A stretch of DNA of 24,024 nucleotides from positions 1 through 24,024 of the forward strand of contig JBEKVE010000027.1 in NCBI GenBank assembly GCA_049514335.1, read 5' to 3'. The translations under genes were made by a program, and so were the position numbers. Positions 1 through 7,650 of the stretch are shown in pieces. The stretch comes from JBEKVE01 sp049514335. Lineage in GTDB: Bacteria; Actinomycetota; Acidimicrobiia; Acidimicrobiales; UBA8190. How positions within the stretch are numbered: position 1 is the stretch's first letter; each line of letters begins with the position of its first letter. The notes under the pieces were generated by a model. The model did not search any database and was not told the origin of the DNA. It was given only the letters and a program-made list of their open reading frames with translations.

Positions 1-2
1 TG

Positions 3-821
3 GCCTACGGGGGGCTCCTCCAGCTGACGGGCGAGCCCGACCGCCCGCCGGTGCGCCCCGGCGTGACGGTGGCCGACTACCTCACCGGCGTGTTCGCGGC
101 CGAGGCCACCCTGGCCGCCCTCTACCGGCGCGACGCCGCGCCGCGCCGCAGCGCCGGTGCCGACGCCGGTTCCACCGCCGGTGCCGAGCGGGGCACAGGG
201 CGCGGAGCGGTGGTGGACGCCTCGTTGTACGGGGCCGTGCTGCGCATCCTGGAGTGGACGATTCCCGCCTACGACCGCCTCGGCACGGTGCGCAGCCGCG
301 AGGGGAACCGCCTGTCGAACTCGGCCCCGCTCGACAACTACCGCAGCGCCGATGGCCACTACGTGTGCGTGGTGGCCGGCGGTGACGCCAACTTCTCCCG
401 CCTGTGCCGGGCCATGGACCGCCTCGACCTGCTCGAGGACCCGCGTTTCGCCACCCTGGCGGATCGCGCCCGCAACGGCGACGTGATCAACGGCGTGGTG
501 GCCGACTGGGCCGCCGGCCGCAGTGCGGCGGAGATCGAAGCGCTGTGCATCACCTACGACGTGCCGGTGGCGACGGCCTACAGCGCCCGCGAGATCGCGC
601 TCGATCCGCACTTCGCGGCGCGCGGCGACCTCGTGCCTGTGGACGATCCGGTCCTGGGCCCGCTTCGGATGCAGGCGCCCTATCCCCGGTTGGTGGGCGA
701 GGGCGTCGCCGTCCCGGCGGGCGCGCCGGTGCTCGGGGCGCACAACCGGGAGGTGTGGTGCGACCTGGTCGGCCTGTCGCCGGCCGAGCTCGAGGACATG
801 CAGTCCAAGAGGATCGTGTGA
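3..821 (+). CDS. CaiB/BaiF family III CoA-transferase, 3' part (5' end outside window)
   Basis: The reading frame is already open at the left edge, so the N-terminus is missing and about 272 residues are visible. Family III CoA-transferases move CoA between carboxylic acids through an enzyme-aspartyl-CoA thioester in the cytoplasm. Family hallmarks seen are AYGGLLQLTGEPDRPP, ADYLTG, a VVDASLYGAVLRILEW segment, LDNYRSADGHYVCV and the C-terminal LVGLSPAELEDM. The residue aligned with the catalytic Asp (Glu in many actinobacterial relatives) appears to be Gly, codon GGG at 231-233. A short Ala/Gly/Thr-rich linker precedes this segment. The gene ends 67 bp before a leader ORF and a dehydrogenase on the same strand. 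Family assignment is firm; activity is uncertain because of the Gly. Confidence 0.9.
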   Translation, partial: AYGGLLQLTGEPDRPPVRPGVTVADYLTGVFAAEATLAALYRRDAAPRRSAGADAGSTAGAERGTGRGAVVDASLYGAVLRILEWTIPAYDRLGTVRSREGNRLSNSAPLDNYRSADGHYVCVVAGGDANFSRLCRAMDRLDLLEDPRFATLADRARNGDVINGVVADWAAGRSAAEIEALCITYDVPVATAYSAREIALDPHFAARGDLVPVDDPVLGPLRMQAPYPRLVGEGVAVPAGAPVLGAHNREVWCDLVGLSPAELEDMQSKRIV

Positions 822-846
822 CGGGCGGTCCGGCAGATCACGTGAG

Positions 847-868
847 GGGCGCCGCCGAGATGGCGCCC
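847..868 (+). promoter_or_regulatory. Perfect inverted repeat upstream of the leader ORF
   Basis: GGGCGCC and GGCGCCC form 7-bp arms around an 8-nt loop. The repeat lies in the 67-bp gap between the CoA-transferase stop and the leader ORF at 889. No T-run follows, so a classic intrinsic terminator is unlikely. It could be an operator or an RNA hairpin in the leader of the downstream dehydrogenase mRNA. GC-rich DNA produces such repeats by chance. Confidence 0.35.
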
Positions 869-888
869 ACCGAAGAGGGGGGAGACCC

Positions 889-963
889 ATGAGCACAGCG
901 TTCGGAGCAGGTGGTGCGCGCCACTCGGCGCGCACTGGCACACCGCGCCGGGCACGACCGTGA
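889..963 (+). CDS. Putative 24-residue leader ORF overlapping the dehydrogenase start
   Basis: An ATG follows a strong purine-rich ribosome site (GAGGGGGGAG, gap of 4 nt) and opens a 24-codon frame, MSTAFGAGGARHSARTGTPR followed by RARP. Its TGA (961-963) overlaps the GTG (960-962) of the downstream dehydrogenase as GTGA. This is the best ribosome site in the interval, while the dehydrogenase GTG has no obvious one. Ribosomes finishing the short ORF would therefore re-initiate on the dehydrogenase. The peptide is Arg/Ala/Gly-rich and resembles no family I know. Either it is a translational-coupling leader, or the GTG is not the true dehydrogenase start. Confidence 0.45.
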   Translation: MSTAFGAGGARHSARTGTPRRARP

Positions 964-2207
964 GAGCGCTCGTCTTCGGGGCGGCTCCCGACGCGGGCGA
1001 GGTTCGCCCCGTCCCCACCTCCGACATCGAGCGGAAGCTGGCCTCGCTCCCCTTCGGCCTGCACGTGGTGGACGACGCCCGTCCGGTTCGCCCCGACTGG
1101 GTGGTGACGCGTCCGATCCTGTCGGGGGTGTGCGGATCCGACGCCAAGCTCGTGCTGGGCGACTTCGGCGAGGGGGACGTCGACAACCCCATGTCCGCTT
1201 TTTCGTCGCTGCCGCACGTTCCGGGCCACGAGGTGGTCGCCGAGGTGGTGGAGCTCGGCCCCGAGGCGAGCGGCGTGGAGGTCGGCGACCGCGTCGTGCT
1301 CAACCCCTGGCTCACCTGCGGCCCGCGCGGCATCGACCCCCCCTGCCCGGCTTGCCGGGCCGGTGACCTCAGCCTGTGCTGGAGCTTCACCAAGGGCGCC
1401 CTCGGTCCGGGCGTGCACGTCGGGGTCACCACCGACGCCCCCGGGGCGTGGGCCGACCTGCTCGCCGCCCACGACTCCATGCTCATCCCCGTGCCCGACG
1501 CCGTGCCCGACGTGCTCGCCGTGCTGGCCGACCCCTTTGCCGTGTCGATGCACGCCATCGTCCACCACCCGCCGCCGCCAGGAGGAAAGGCGCTCGTGTA
1601 CGGCGCCGGGGCGCTCGGAGTGACGAGCGTGGCCGTGCTGCGCACCCTCTACCCCGACGTCGAGGTGGCCGTCGTGGCCCGCTTCGCCGCCCAGGGCGCC
1701 CTGGCCACCAAGTTCGGCGCGGCCAAGGTGGTGGCGCACGAGCCCAGGAGCCAGGTCGTGGAGGAGTTGGCCGAGTGGTCCGGAGGCGTTCTGCACGCTC
1801 CCTTCGACGGGCTCCCCGTCGCCCATCCCGGCGGGATCGACGTCGTCTACGACACCATCGCCAAGCCCGAGACGCTCGAGGTCGGGGTGCGCGTCCTGGC
1901 CGAGCGGGGCACCCTGGTCCAGAGCGGGGTCTCCACCCCGGGACGCTTCGAATGGACGCCGATCTACTTCAAGGAGCTCACCATCGCCGGCTCCAACGCC
2001 TTCGGCATCGAGGAGGTCGAGGGGGTCCGCAAGCACGCCATCGCCCACTACCTCGACCTCACCGCCGCCGGCCGGGTCGACCTCACCGGCATGCTCACCC
2101 ACCGGTTCCCTTTGGAGCAGTGGTGGGACGCCCTGAAGGTCATCGCCGATCAGGAGGCGAGCGGCGCCGTGAAGGTCGCCTTCGAGCCTTCCGCGGCCGG
2201 TCCGTGA
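960..2207 (+). CDS. Zinc-dependent medium-chain dehydrogenase (MDR family)
   Basis: This 415-residue protein would oxidise an alcohol (or reduce a carbonyl) with NAD(P) in the cytoplasm. Catalytic-zinc residues are visible as Cys58 in SGVCGSD and His90-Glu91 in PGHE. The structural-zinc lobe has four cysteines, at 120, 129, 132 and 140. The nucleotide-binding GAGALG is at about 215-220. It is longer than typical 340-380-residue alcohol dehydrogenases, with extra N-terminal sequence before the GroES-like fold. The GTG start overlaps the stop of the 24-codon leader ORF. A TetR gene begins 16 bp downstream. The substrate is unknown; it could belong to the threonine/sorbitol-dehydrogenase-like branch. 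Confidence 0.85.
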   Translation: MRALVFGAAPDAGEVRPVPTSDIERKLASLPFGLHVVDDARPVRPDWVVTRPILSGVCGSDAKLVLGDFGEGDVDNPMSAFSSLPHVPGHEVVAEVVELGPEASGVEVGDRVVLNPWLTCGPRGIDPPCPACRAGDLSLCWSFTKGALGPGVHVGVTTDAPGAWADLLAAHDSMLIPVPDAVPDVLAVLADPFAVSMHAIVHHPPPPGGKALVYGAGALGVTSVAVLRTLYPDVEVAVVARFAAQGALATKFGAAKVVAHEPRSQVVEELAEWSGGVLHAPFDGLPVAHPGGIDVVYDTIAKPETLEVGVRVLAERGTLVQSGVSTPGRFEWTPIYFKELTIAGSNAFGIEEVEGVRKHAIAHYLDLTAAGRVDLTGMLTHRFPLEQWWDALKVIADQEASGAVKVAFEPSAAGP

Positions 2208-2208
2208 C

Positions 2209-2214
2209 TACGAT
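2209..2214 (+). promoter_or_regulatory. -10-like box for the TetR gene at 2224
   Basis: TACGAT fits TANNNT and lies 9 nt before the ATG at 2224, just after the upstream stop. Transcription would start at or next to the start codon, giving a leaderless mRNA. No convincing -35 element was seen. The identical hexamer precedes the acyl-CoA dehydrogenase at 22505. Confidence 0.4.
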
Positions 2215-2223
2215 GATCCGGCC

Positions 2224-3027
2224 ATGGGACCGGCCGTCACGCCCGCCGGGTCCGAGAACGTCCCGGTGACGCCCCGGGCGGGCGGGGCCTCCACCACCGG
2301 GTCACCTCCGGCGTCGCGCCCTGCCCCGAAGCGGGCGCGCCAGGCGCCGGTCGCCGGCGAGCCGGCCAGCAAGCGCGCCCTGCGCAGCCAGGGCCGCAAG
2401 ACCATGCGCAAGCTCCTCGACGCCGCCATGGTCGTCTTCGCCCGCCGCGGGTACCACGCGGCCCGCGTCGACGACATCGTGAAGGTGGCCCGCACCTCGC
2501 ACGGCACCTTCTACCTCTACTTCTCCAACAAAGAGGACCTGCTGCGCGCGCTCGTCACCGAGGCGGGCGACGTGGTGGCGGCCCTCGACAACGCCCTCGG
2601 CCCCGTGGGGCCCGACGCCGAGGGGTGGCTGGAGCTGCGGGCCTGGATGGAGCGGTTCTCCGAGGCGTGGCAGCGCTACGCCCCGGTGCTCCGGGGATGG
2701 ACCGATCTGGTCATGAGCGACACGCAGCTGAGCGACCAGGCCCACGCCGCTGCCTCGGGGGTGGCGAGCACGCTGGCCAAGCGGATCGACCAGGCGGGCC
2801 CCCACCCCGGCATCGACCCCAACGCCGCCGCCGAGGCGGTGGTGGCCATGGTGGACCGCTTCCACTACCTGCGGCAGTTCGCAGGGGAGCCCATCGACGC
2901 GGCGGCGCTCGACACCTTGACGACGATGGTGCACCGGGCGCTGTTCGGCGGGGGTGACCCGCCCGCCCACGTCCTGTCGTCGACAGACGGCGCCGGCGGG
3001 CCCCGCAACACGCCCGATACGCGCTAG
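2224..3027 (+). CDS. TetR-family transcriptional regulator with long N-terminal tail
   Basis: This 267-residue protein is a one-component ligand-responsive DNA-binding regulator. The helix-turn-helix spans about residues 60-105 and includes DAAMVVFARRGYHAARVDDI and the signature HGTFYLYFSNKEDLL. The rest is a helical ligand-binding domain. The first ~58 residues are Pro/Ala/Ser-rich with a Lys/Arg-rich end (KRARQ, SKRAL), making it longer than the usual ~200 residues. The TACGAT box 9 nt before the ATG supports this start. An internal ATG at codon 61 would cut into the first HTH helix. It follows the dehydrogenase closely and may regulate it or the neighbouring CoA-transferase; its ligand is unknown. 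Confidence 0.88.
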   Translation: MGPAVTPAGSENVPVTPRAGGASTTGSPPASRPAPKRARQAPVAGEPASKRALRSQGRKTMRKLLDAAMVVFARRGYHAARVDDIVKVARTSHGTFYLYFSNKEDLLRALVTEAGDVVAALDNALGPVGPDAEGWLELRAWMERFSEAWQRYAPVLRGWTDLVMSDTQLSDQAHAAASGVASTLAKRIDQAGPHPGIDPNAAAEAVVAMVDRFHYLRQFAGEPIDAAALDTLTTMVHRALFGGGDPPAHVLSSTDGAGGPRNTPDTR

Positions 3028-3040
3028 CGCTCGGAGCGCT
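3026..3040. terminator. Possible hairpin between convergent genes
   Basis: AGCGCTC-G-GAGCGCT forms a compact inverted repeat exactly between the TetR stop (3027) and the stop of the minus-strand gene (3056). It could fold on either strand and end both transcripts. There is no T-tract, so the terminator role rests on position only. Confidence 0.35.
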
Positions 3041-3055
3041 GCCCCGGCGCCACGC

Positions 3056-3454
3056 TCAGTCCGAGGAGCGGCGCGAGCCCTTGTCGACGGCGGCCCGGCC
3101 ACGCTCCCAGCCCCGGCGGGCGTGGGGCATGGCCTCGAACACCTGCAGGAGGCCGAAGGCGGGCTCGGTCAGCACGATGCTGCCCGCCACCTCCTCCCAC
3201 GTGGCGCCGACCTCGGCCGCCAGCTTGGCGTGGCGCTGGATGCCCGGCGGGTTGCGCAGGATGACCGTGCACACCATGCGGATGAGCTCGTGGGTCTTTC
3301 TGTCCGGGGCCCGCAGCGAATCGATCTGCGACAGCCACGAGCTCTGGGCCTCCTGCAGTCCCGGGGCCACGCCGTGCAGATCGGATTCGAGCGGGAACGA
3401 CCAGTCGAAGCCGCGTGCGTCGTCCTCGTCGTGCTCGCGTCCTTTGGGGCTCAC
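3056..3454 (-). CDS. Carboxymuconolactone decarboxylase (CMD)/AhpD-like protein
   Basis: This ~132-residue protein has the CMD all-helical core: KTHELIRMVCTVILRNPPGI, then QRHAKLAAEVGATWEEVAGS and a final helix LTEPAFGLLQVFEAM. CMD-fold proteins include a decarboxylase of the protocatechuate pathway and AhpD peroxidase partners. The AhpD CxxC pair is absent (only one Cys), so a thiol-peroxidase role is unlikely. I chose the GTG at 3454 because GGAGGT lies 6 nt upstream. An in-frame ATG at 3478 would add eight residues but has a weak ribosome site. The gene lies 97 bp downstream of the kinase on the same strand, probably co-transcribed. The exact reaction is unknown. Confidence 0.75.
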   Translation of the reverse strand: MSPKGREHDEDDARGFDWSFPLESDLHGVAPGLQEAQSSWLSQIDSLRAPDRKTHELIRMVCTVILRNPPGIQRHAKLAAEVGATWEEVAGSIVLTEPAFGLLQVFEAMPHARRGWERGRAAVDKGSRRSSD

Positions 3455-3551
3455 CGCGCCACCTCCGCTCCCCAGCATGGCAGAGGGCTCGAGCGGTGCT
3501 CAACGCGGGCCGGGAGGCGCACGGTGCGTCCGTACGTGCGGGCCTGCGCGC

Positions 3552-4997
3552 TCAGGCCCCGGGGCTGTGGCCGAGGAAGCGCGCGTAGCGCTCCGACGCC
3601 GCCGCCTGCCAGCGGGGATCGGGGTCGATGTGCCGGCCGGGACGAGCCCACAGCGATGCCCCGTCGAGCGACGGCTCGAGCCCGGCCGTCCACCGCGCCA
3701 CGTAGGCGGCACCCAGTGCCGCTCCCTCGGACACCCCCACGGTTTCGACGGGGAGCCCACTGGCGTCCGCCATGGCCTGCATCCAGGCCACGACCTTGGT
3801 GCCGCCGCCGCTCGCCACGATGCGGCGCGCCGTGATGCCGGCGCGGTCGAGCATGTGCCGGACCACGAAGCCGCTGGCCTCGTAGGCGGCCCGCTCCACG
3901 GCCTCGGCGTCGTGGGTGATGTCGAGATCGTGCAGCCCCGCCCGCAACGACGGGTCGTGAAACGGGGCGCGCTCACCGCGCAGGTAGGGGGTCCACACCG
4001 GGACGCGACCCGGGTCGCCGGTCCGGGCCGGCTCGGCGTCGGATGCCGGGGGCGCCACACCGGCCCGGCGCGAGGCGGAGGTGTGCGGCCGGGACCGCAT
4101 GAGCGTCCGGGCCCAGTCGACGAAGAGGGCGCCGGCGTTGCTGGGGCCGCCGATGAGCACCTTGCCCGGCGCGGTGTGGGGGAGGGTCCACAGCCCCGGC
4201 GCCTCCATCCACTCGTCGACAACGGCCCACACGATGAGGGTGGCGCCGCAGATGACGAGGACGTCGCCGGTCTCAGTGGCACCCGACACGATCTGGTCGC
4301 ACAGGGCGTCGACGGTCCCCCCCGCCAGCACGGCGTCGCTCCCGGTGACGGTGCCGGCCGGCGATCCCATGGGCACCACCACGGGCAGCTGCTCCTCGGT
4401 GACGCCGACGGCCTTCAACACCTCGGCGTCCCACCCCGCGCCCCGGCGAAGCGAACCCATGCACAGCCCGGCGCCGGTGTCGATGGCGGGGACCGCCCCG
4501 ATGGCGTAGTTGGCCACCGCCTGGGCCGGCCAGTAGCCGCGGGCGCCGGGGGACTCCGCCACGGCCCACCGCACGAAACCGACGGCGTCGGGCATGGCCG
4601 CATCGGTGGGGCCGGCGACCCCGTCGCCGGGGACGACGGGGTCGGTGAACCGGCCCCGGGCATCGCCGTAGAGGAGGCCGGGCGAGCGGGGCACGCCCTT
4701 GGCGTCCACCACCGTCAGGGACGGGACCATGCTGGTCACGCAGACCGCGGCCACGTCGCCGGCCACCTCCGTCACCTGGGCCAGCGCCTGGACGGGGCCG
4801 CGCCGCCAGGCCCGCGCGGCGTCGTGCTCGAGGCGGTCGGGGGCGGTCGAGAGCAGGCGGTGGGGAACCCGGGCCCGGGCGAGCACGTTGCCCGCGGCGT
4901 CGGCCGCCACCGCCTTCACGGCGGTCGTGCCGATGTCGATGCCCACGGTCACCGGACCCGGCACCGCCTTCCTCGCCGAACCTGACACGGTCGTCAT
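3552..4997 (-). CDS. FGGY-family carbohydrate kinase (xylulokinase-like)
   Basis: This 481-residue cytoplasmic ATP-dependent kinase would phosphorylate a sugar or polyol. The N-terminal phosphate-binding loop GIDIGTTAVKAV is at about 19-30. The putative catalytic base is Asp230 in GGTVDAL. TPYLRGERAPFHDP at about 336-349 matches the second FGGY signature, and SGGGTKVVAWMQAMAD at about 396-411 is the nucleotide-binding motif. A ~20-residue Ala/Arg/Pro-rich insertion precedes the second signature (about 307-330). A CATAAT box 8 nt before the ATG suggests a leaderless transcript. It is divergent from a D-2-hydroxyacid dehydrogenase, which fits a sugar-acid or polyol pathway. The substrate cannot be assigned. 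Confidence 0.87.
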   Translation of the reverse strand: MTTVSGSARKAVPGPVTVGIDIGTTAVKAVAADAAGNVLARARVPHRLLSTAPDRLEHDAARAWRRGPVQALAQVTEVAGDVAAVCVTSMVPSLTVVDAKGVPRSPGLLYGDARGRFTDPVVPGDGVAGPTDAAMPDAVGFVRWAVAESPGARGYWPAQAVANYAIGAVPAIDTGAGLCMGSLRRGAGWDAEVLKAVGVTEEQLPVVVPMGSPAGTVTGSDAVLAGGTVDALCDQIVSGATETGDVLVICGATLIVWAVVDEWMEAPGLWTLPHTAPGKVLIGGPSNAGALFVDWARTLMRSRPHTSASRRAGVAPPASDAEPARTGDPGRVPVWTPYLRGERAPFHDPSLRAGLHDLDITHDAEAVERAAYEASGFVVRHMLDRAGITARRIVASGGGTKVVAWMQAMADASGLPVETVGVSEGAALGAAYVARWTAGLEPSLDGASLWARPGRHIDPDPRWQAAASERYARFLGHSPGA

Positions 4998-5039
4998 GAT
5001 CGGCCATTATGAATGACTCCGGCGGCCGAAGGAGGATCG
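4998..5039. promoter_or_regulatory. 42-bp divergent promoter/leader region
   Basis: This gap separates the divergent starts of the kinase (4997, minus) and the dehydrogenase (5040, plus). On the minus strand CATAAT (5011-5006) lies 8 nt from the kinase ATG. On the plus strand AAGGAGG (5029-5035) lies 4 nt before the ATG at 5040 and fixes that start. An upstream in-frame ATG at 5013 is therefore not needed. Both genes must share control elements in this very short interval. Confidence 0.5.
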
Positions 5040-6023
5040 ATGGAGCGGACGCGTCCGCGGGCACTCGTCACCGCCCCCGTGCGGGGGCCCGGGCTCGAGC
5101 TGCTGCGCGAGATCGCCGACCTGGTCGTCGACCCCTGGATCGACCACCGGCCCCTGCGCATCTATAACGCCGAGCAGCTGGCCGAACGGGCGGCGGCGGA
5201 GGGGGCGTCGATCCTGCTGGTCGAGGCCGACCGCTGCGCCGGGCCGGTGTTCGACCTCCCCCTGGTGGCGGTGTGCAGCGCCCGGGGCGACCCCAACAAC
5301 GTCGACGTCGAGGCGGCCACGGCCGCCGGCGTGCCGGTCCTGCGGGCCCCGGCCCGCAACGCTGATGCCGTGGCCGAGATCGGGGTGGCGCTGTTGCTGG
5401 CCGCCACCCGCGGCGTGCTCGGAGCGGACCGCGACGTGCGTGCCGGTGACGTGTACAAGGACGGCACCATCCCCTACCAGCGCTTCCGCGCCTGGCAACT
5501 GGCGGGGCGGACGGCCGGACTGGTCGGGCTGGGAGCGGTGGGGCGGGCGCTTCGCTGGCGCCTGGAGGGCCTCGGCATGCGGGTGGTCGCCTACGACCCC
5601 TACGCCGATGACGCCACCTACACCCTCGAGCACCTCCTCGAGGTGTCCGACGTCATCTCGCTGCACGCCCCGGTGACCGAGGAGACCACGGGCATGATCG
5701 GGGCCAAGGAGTTCGCCGCCATGCGGGACGGGGTGGTGTTCCTCAACACCGCCCGGGCCCAGTTGCACGACGGCGACGCCCTGGTCGAGGCGTTGCGCTC
5801 GGGGAAGGTGGGCGCGGCGGGCCTGGACCACTTCGTGGGCGAGCACCTCCCCACCGACCATCCCCTCACCACGTTCCCCAACGTCGTGCTCACCCCCCAC
5901 ATCGGTGGCGCCACCTACGACACCGAGGCCAACCACACCATGACCATCGCCGACGACCTGTGCCGGCTCCTGGCGGGGGCGTCGCCGAGAAACATCGTCA
6001 ACCCCTCGGTCCTCGGTCGCTGA
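5040..6023 (+). CDS. NAD-dependent D-2-hydroxyacid dehydrogenase
   Basis: This 327-residue enzyme would interconvert a 2-oxoacid and a D-2-hydroxyacid using NAD(H). The Rossmann motif GLGAVG is at 163-168, followed by Asp186 in AYDPYA at the end of the next strand. The catalytic triad is intact: Arg239 (NTAR), Glu268 (DHFVGE) and His287 (TPHIGG), at almost the same numbering as classical D-glycerate dehydrogenases. The ATG at 5040 is chosen for its perfect AAGGAGG. It is divergent from the FGGY kinase and 7 bp upstream of an acyl-CoA dehydrogenase. A hydroxypyruvate/glyoxylate reductase or sugar-acid role is possible, but the substrate is undetermined. Confidence 0.92.
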   Translation: MERTRPRALVTAPVRGPGLELLREIADLVVDPWIDHRPLRIYNAEQLAERAAAEGASILLVEADRCAGPVFDLPLVAVCSARGDPNNVDVEAATAAGVPVLRAPARNADAVAEIGVALLLAATRGVLGADRDVRAGDVYKDGTIPYQRFRAWQLAGRTAGLVGLGAVGRALRWRLEGLGMRVVAYDPYADDATYTLEHLLEVSDVISLHAPVTEETTGMIGAKEFAAMRDGVVFLNTARAQLHDGDALVEALRSGKVGAAGLDHFVGEHLPTDHPLTTFPNVVLTPHIGGATYDTEANHTMTIADDLCRLLAGASPRNIVNPSVLGR

Positions 6024-6030
6024 GCCAACC

Positions 6031-7227
6031 GTGGACTTCTCCTACACCGCCGAGGACGACGAGTTCCGGGCCGAGCTGCGCCAGTGGCTCGACGACAACC
6101 TCCCCGGGTTCATGGCGTCGGGGGAGATAGGCGACGAGAACAACCCCGACCGCCGCACCATGCTCCGCCGCCAGGCGTGGCAGCGGACGCTCCACGCCGG
6201 TCGCTGGGCCGCCATCAACTGGCCCCGCTCGTGGGGTGGGCGCGAAGCCACGGTGATGCAGAACACCATCTACTCCGAGGAGATGGCCAAGGCCAAGACC
6301 CCGGGGATCTACAACGCCAACGGGTTGTGGCAGATCGGCCCCATGATCCTGCGTTGGGGCACCGAGGAACAGCAGCAGATGTGGCTGCCGGGCATCCTCA
6401 ACGCCGATGTCCACTGGTGCCAGGGCTTCACCGAGCCCGAGGCCGGCTCGGACCTCGCCAACCTGCGCACCGCGGCGGTGCGCGACGGCGACGTGTACGT
6501 CGTGAACGGGCGCAAGATCTGGATCTCCACCGCCCATCTGGCCAAGTGGGGGTTGTTCCTGGTGCGCACCGACCCCACCGCCATCGAGCGCGGGGCCAAG
6601 CACGAGGGGATCACCGCGCTCATCGTCGACATGGAGCTGCCCGGCATCGAGGTCTCGGTCATCCGCGACATCACCGGTGGGGAGCTGTTCTGCGAGGTCA
6701 CCTTCGACGGGGCCCGCGTCCCCGTCGCCTACCGGCTGGGCGAGGAGAACCAGGGCTGGAACGTGGCCATGGGGACGCTTGCCAACGAGCGGGTGGGGAC
6801 GGCGGGGTTGTCGGTGACCATGCGCATCGAGCTCGACAACCTCATCGCCACGGCGCGGGCCCACAACCCCGCAGCGCTCGAGGACCCGGGTATCCGCGAC
6901 CGCATCGCACGACTGTGGACCCAGCTCGAGCTCACCCGCCTCCTGAACGCCCGGGCGCTGTCGAAGATCCTGAAGGGCGAGAAGAACTGGCCCGAGGTGC
7001 CGCTGGCCAAGCTGCAGTGGAGCTACCTGTCGCAGACCATCGCCGAGCTCGGTGTCGACATCCTCGGCCCCCTCGGAGTGCTGACCAAGGGCGGCCCCGA
7101 CGCCGTCGACAAGGGGCACTGGGGCCACAACTACGTGTGGCAGCGCTACACCTCGATCGGGGCCGGCACCACCGAGGTGCAGAAGAACATCATCGCCGAC
7201 CGCGCCATCAAGATGCCCCGCCGCTGA
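6031..7227 (+). CDS. Acyl-CoA dehydrogenase (FadE-type)
   Basis: This 398-residue FAD enzyme would introduce an alpha-beta double bond into an acyl-CoA. The family signature WCQGFTEPEAGSDL is at about 129-142, followed by VVNGRKIWIS. The C-terminal FAD/substrate motif is IGAGTTEVQKNIIADR. The residue matching Glu376 of medium-chain dehydrogenase is Ala. The general base is more likely Glu253 in LANERVG, the position used by isovaleryl-CoA dehydrogenase. The GTG start lies 7 bp after the hydroxyacid dehydrogenase stop, with no strong ribosome site, so translation is probably coupled. It is convergent with the SnoaL-like gene, leaving only 3 bp between stops. Confidence 0.92.
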   Translation: MDFSYTAEDDEFRAELRQWLDDNLPGFMASGEIGDENNPDRRTMLRRQAWQRTLHAGRWAAINWPRSWGGREATVMQNTIYSEEMAKAKTPGIYNANGLWQIGPMILRWGTEEQQQMWLPGILNADVHWCQGFTEPEAGSDLANLRTAAVRDGDVYVVNGRKIWISTAHLAKWGLFLVRTDPTAIERGAKHEGITALIVDMELPGIEVSVIRDITGGELFCEVTFDGARVPVAYRLGEENQGWNVAMGTLANERVGTAGLSVTMRIELDNLIATARAHNPAALEDPGIRDRIARLWTQLELTRLLNARALSKILKGEKNWPEVPLAKLQWSYLSQTIAELGVDILGPLGVLTKGGPDAVDKGHWGHNYVWQRYTSIGAGTTEVQKNIIADRAIKMPRR

Positions 7228-7230
7228 GCG

Positions 7231-7650
7231 TCAGGTCGTGGCGTCACCCAGGCGCTCGAGCACGCCGCTCGGGTCGTAGTACAGCTCCTGGCGGGCGATG
7301 CGCCCGTCGTCGTCGTGGCGGTAGAGCACGACGTACGTCGAGCGAAGCCGGTCCTGCGCCATGTCGAAGTCGAAGCGGACCTTGACGAATGCGCCGCCGC
7401 CGGGGACGAGGGCCCGGGCCTGCACCACGTAGTCGATCCGGCCCAGTCCCCTCACCGTCAGCTCGATGAACTCGAGGGTCCGCTCCACGCCTTCGATGCG
7501 CGCCGGCCACCCGAAGAGCCGGGTGGTGGGGCTCACGTAGACCACGTCGGTGCGGTACAGGTCGCGGGTGCGGGCCACTTCTCCGGCGGCGAAGGCACCG
7601 GCCATGCACGCCTCCTGGGCGTCCAGTGCGGCCAAAGAGCGCGCGCTCAC
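7231..7650 (-). CDS. SnoaL-like / NTF2-fold protein
   Basis: This 139-residue protein has the cone-shaped NTF2-like pattern: an N-terminal helix (AALDAQEACMAGAFAAGEVA), an aromatic strand RTDVVYVSPTTRLFG, EGVERTLEFIELTV, and C-terminal strands STYVVLYRHDDDGRIARQEL with YYDPSGVLERLG. SnoaL-like members are polyketide cyclases, isomerases or hydrolases, and many have unknown roles. The GTG start overlaps the apt stop as GTGA, so the two are translationally coupled. I see no feature that fixes a reaction. The pairing with a purine-salvage gene is unusual. Confidence 0.72.
   Translation of the reverse strand: MSARSLAALDAQEACMAGAFAAGEVARTRDLYRTDVVYVSPTTRLFGWPARIEGVERTLEFIELTVRGLGRIDYVVQARALVPGGGAFVKVRFDFDMAQDRLRSTYVVLYRHDDDGRIARQELYYDPSGVLERLGDATT

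Noticed and set aside
3081..4985. A 634-codon plus-strand open frame
   Set aside because: It covers the CMD-like and kinase genes in antisense; those have intact family motifs and sensible starts.
4982..4997. Near match CTGAC-ACGGTC-GTCAT to the shared operator
   Set aside because: It has one mismatch, and about 0.7 single-mismatch sites are expected in the window by chance. It also overlaps the kinase start codon and first codons.
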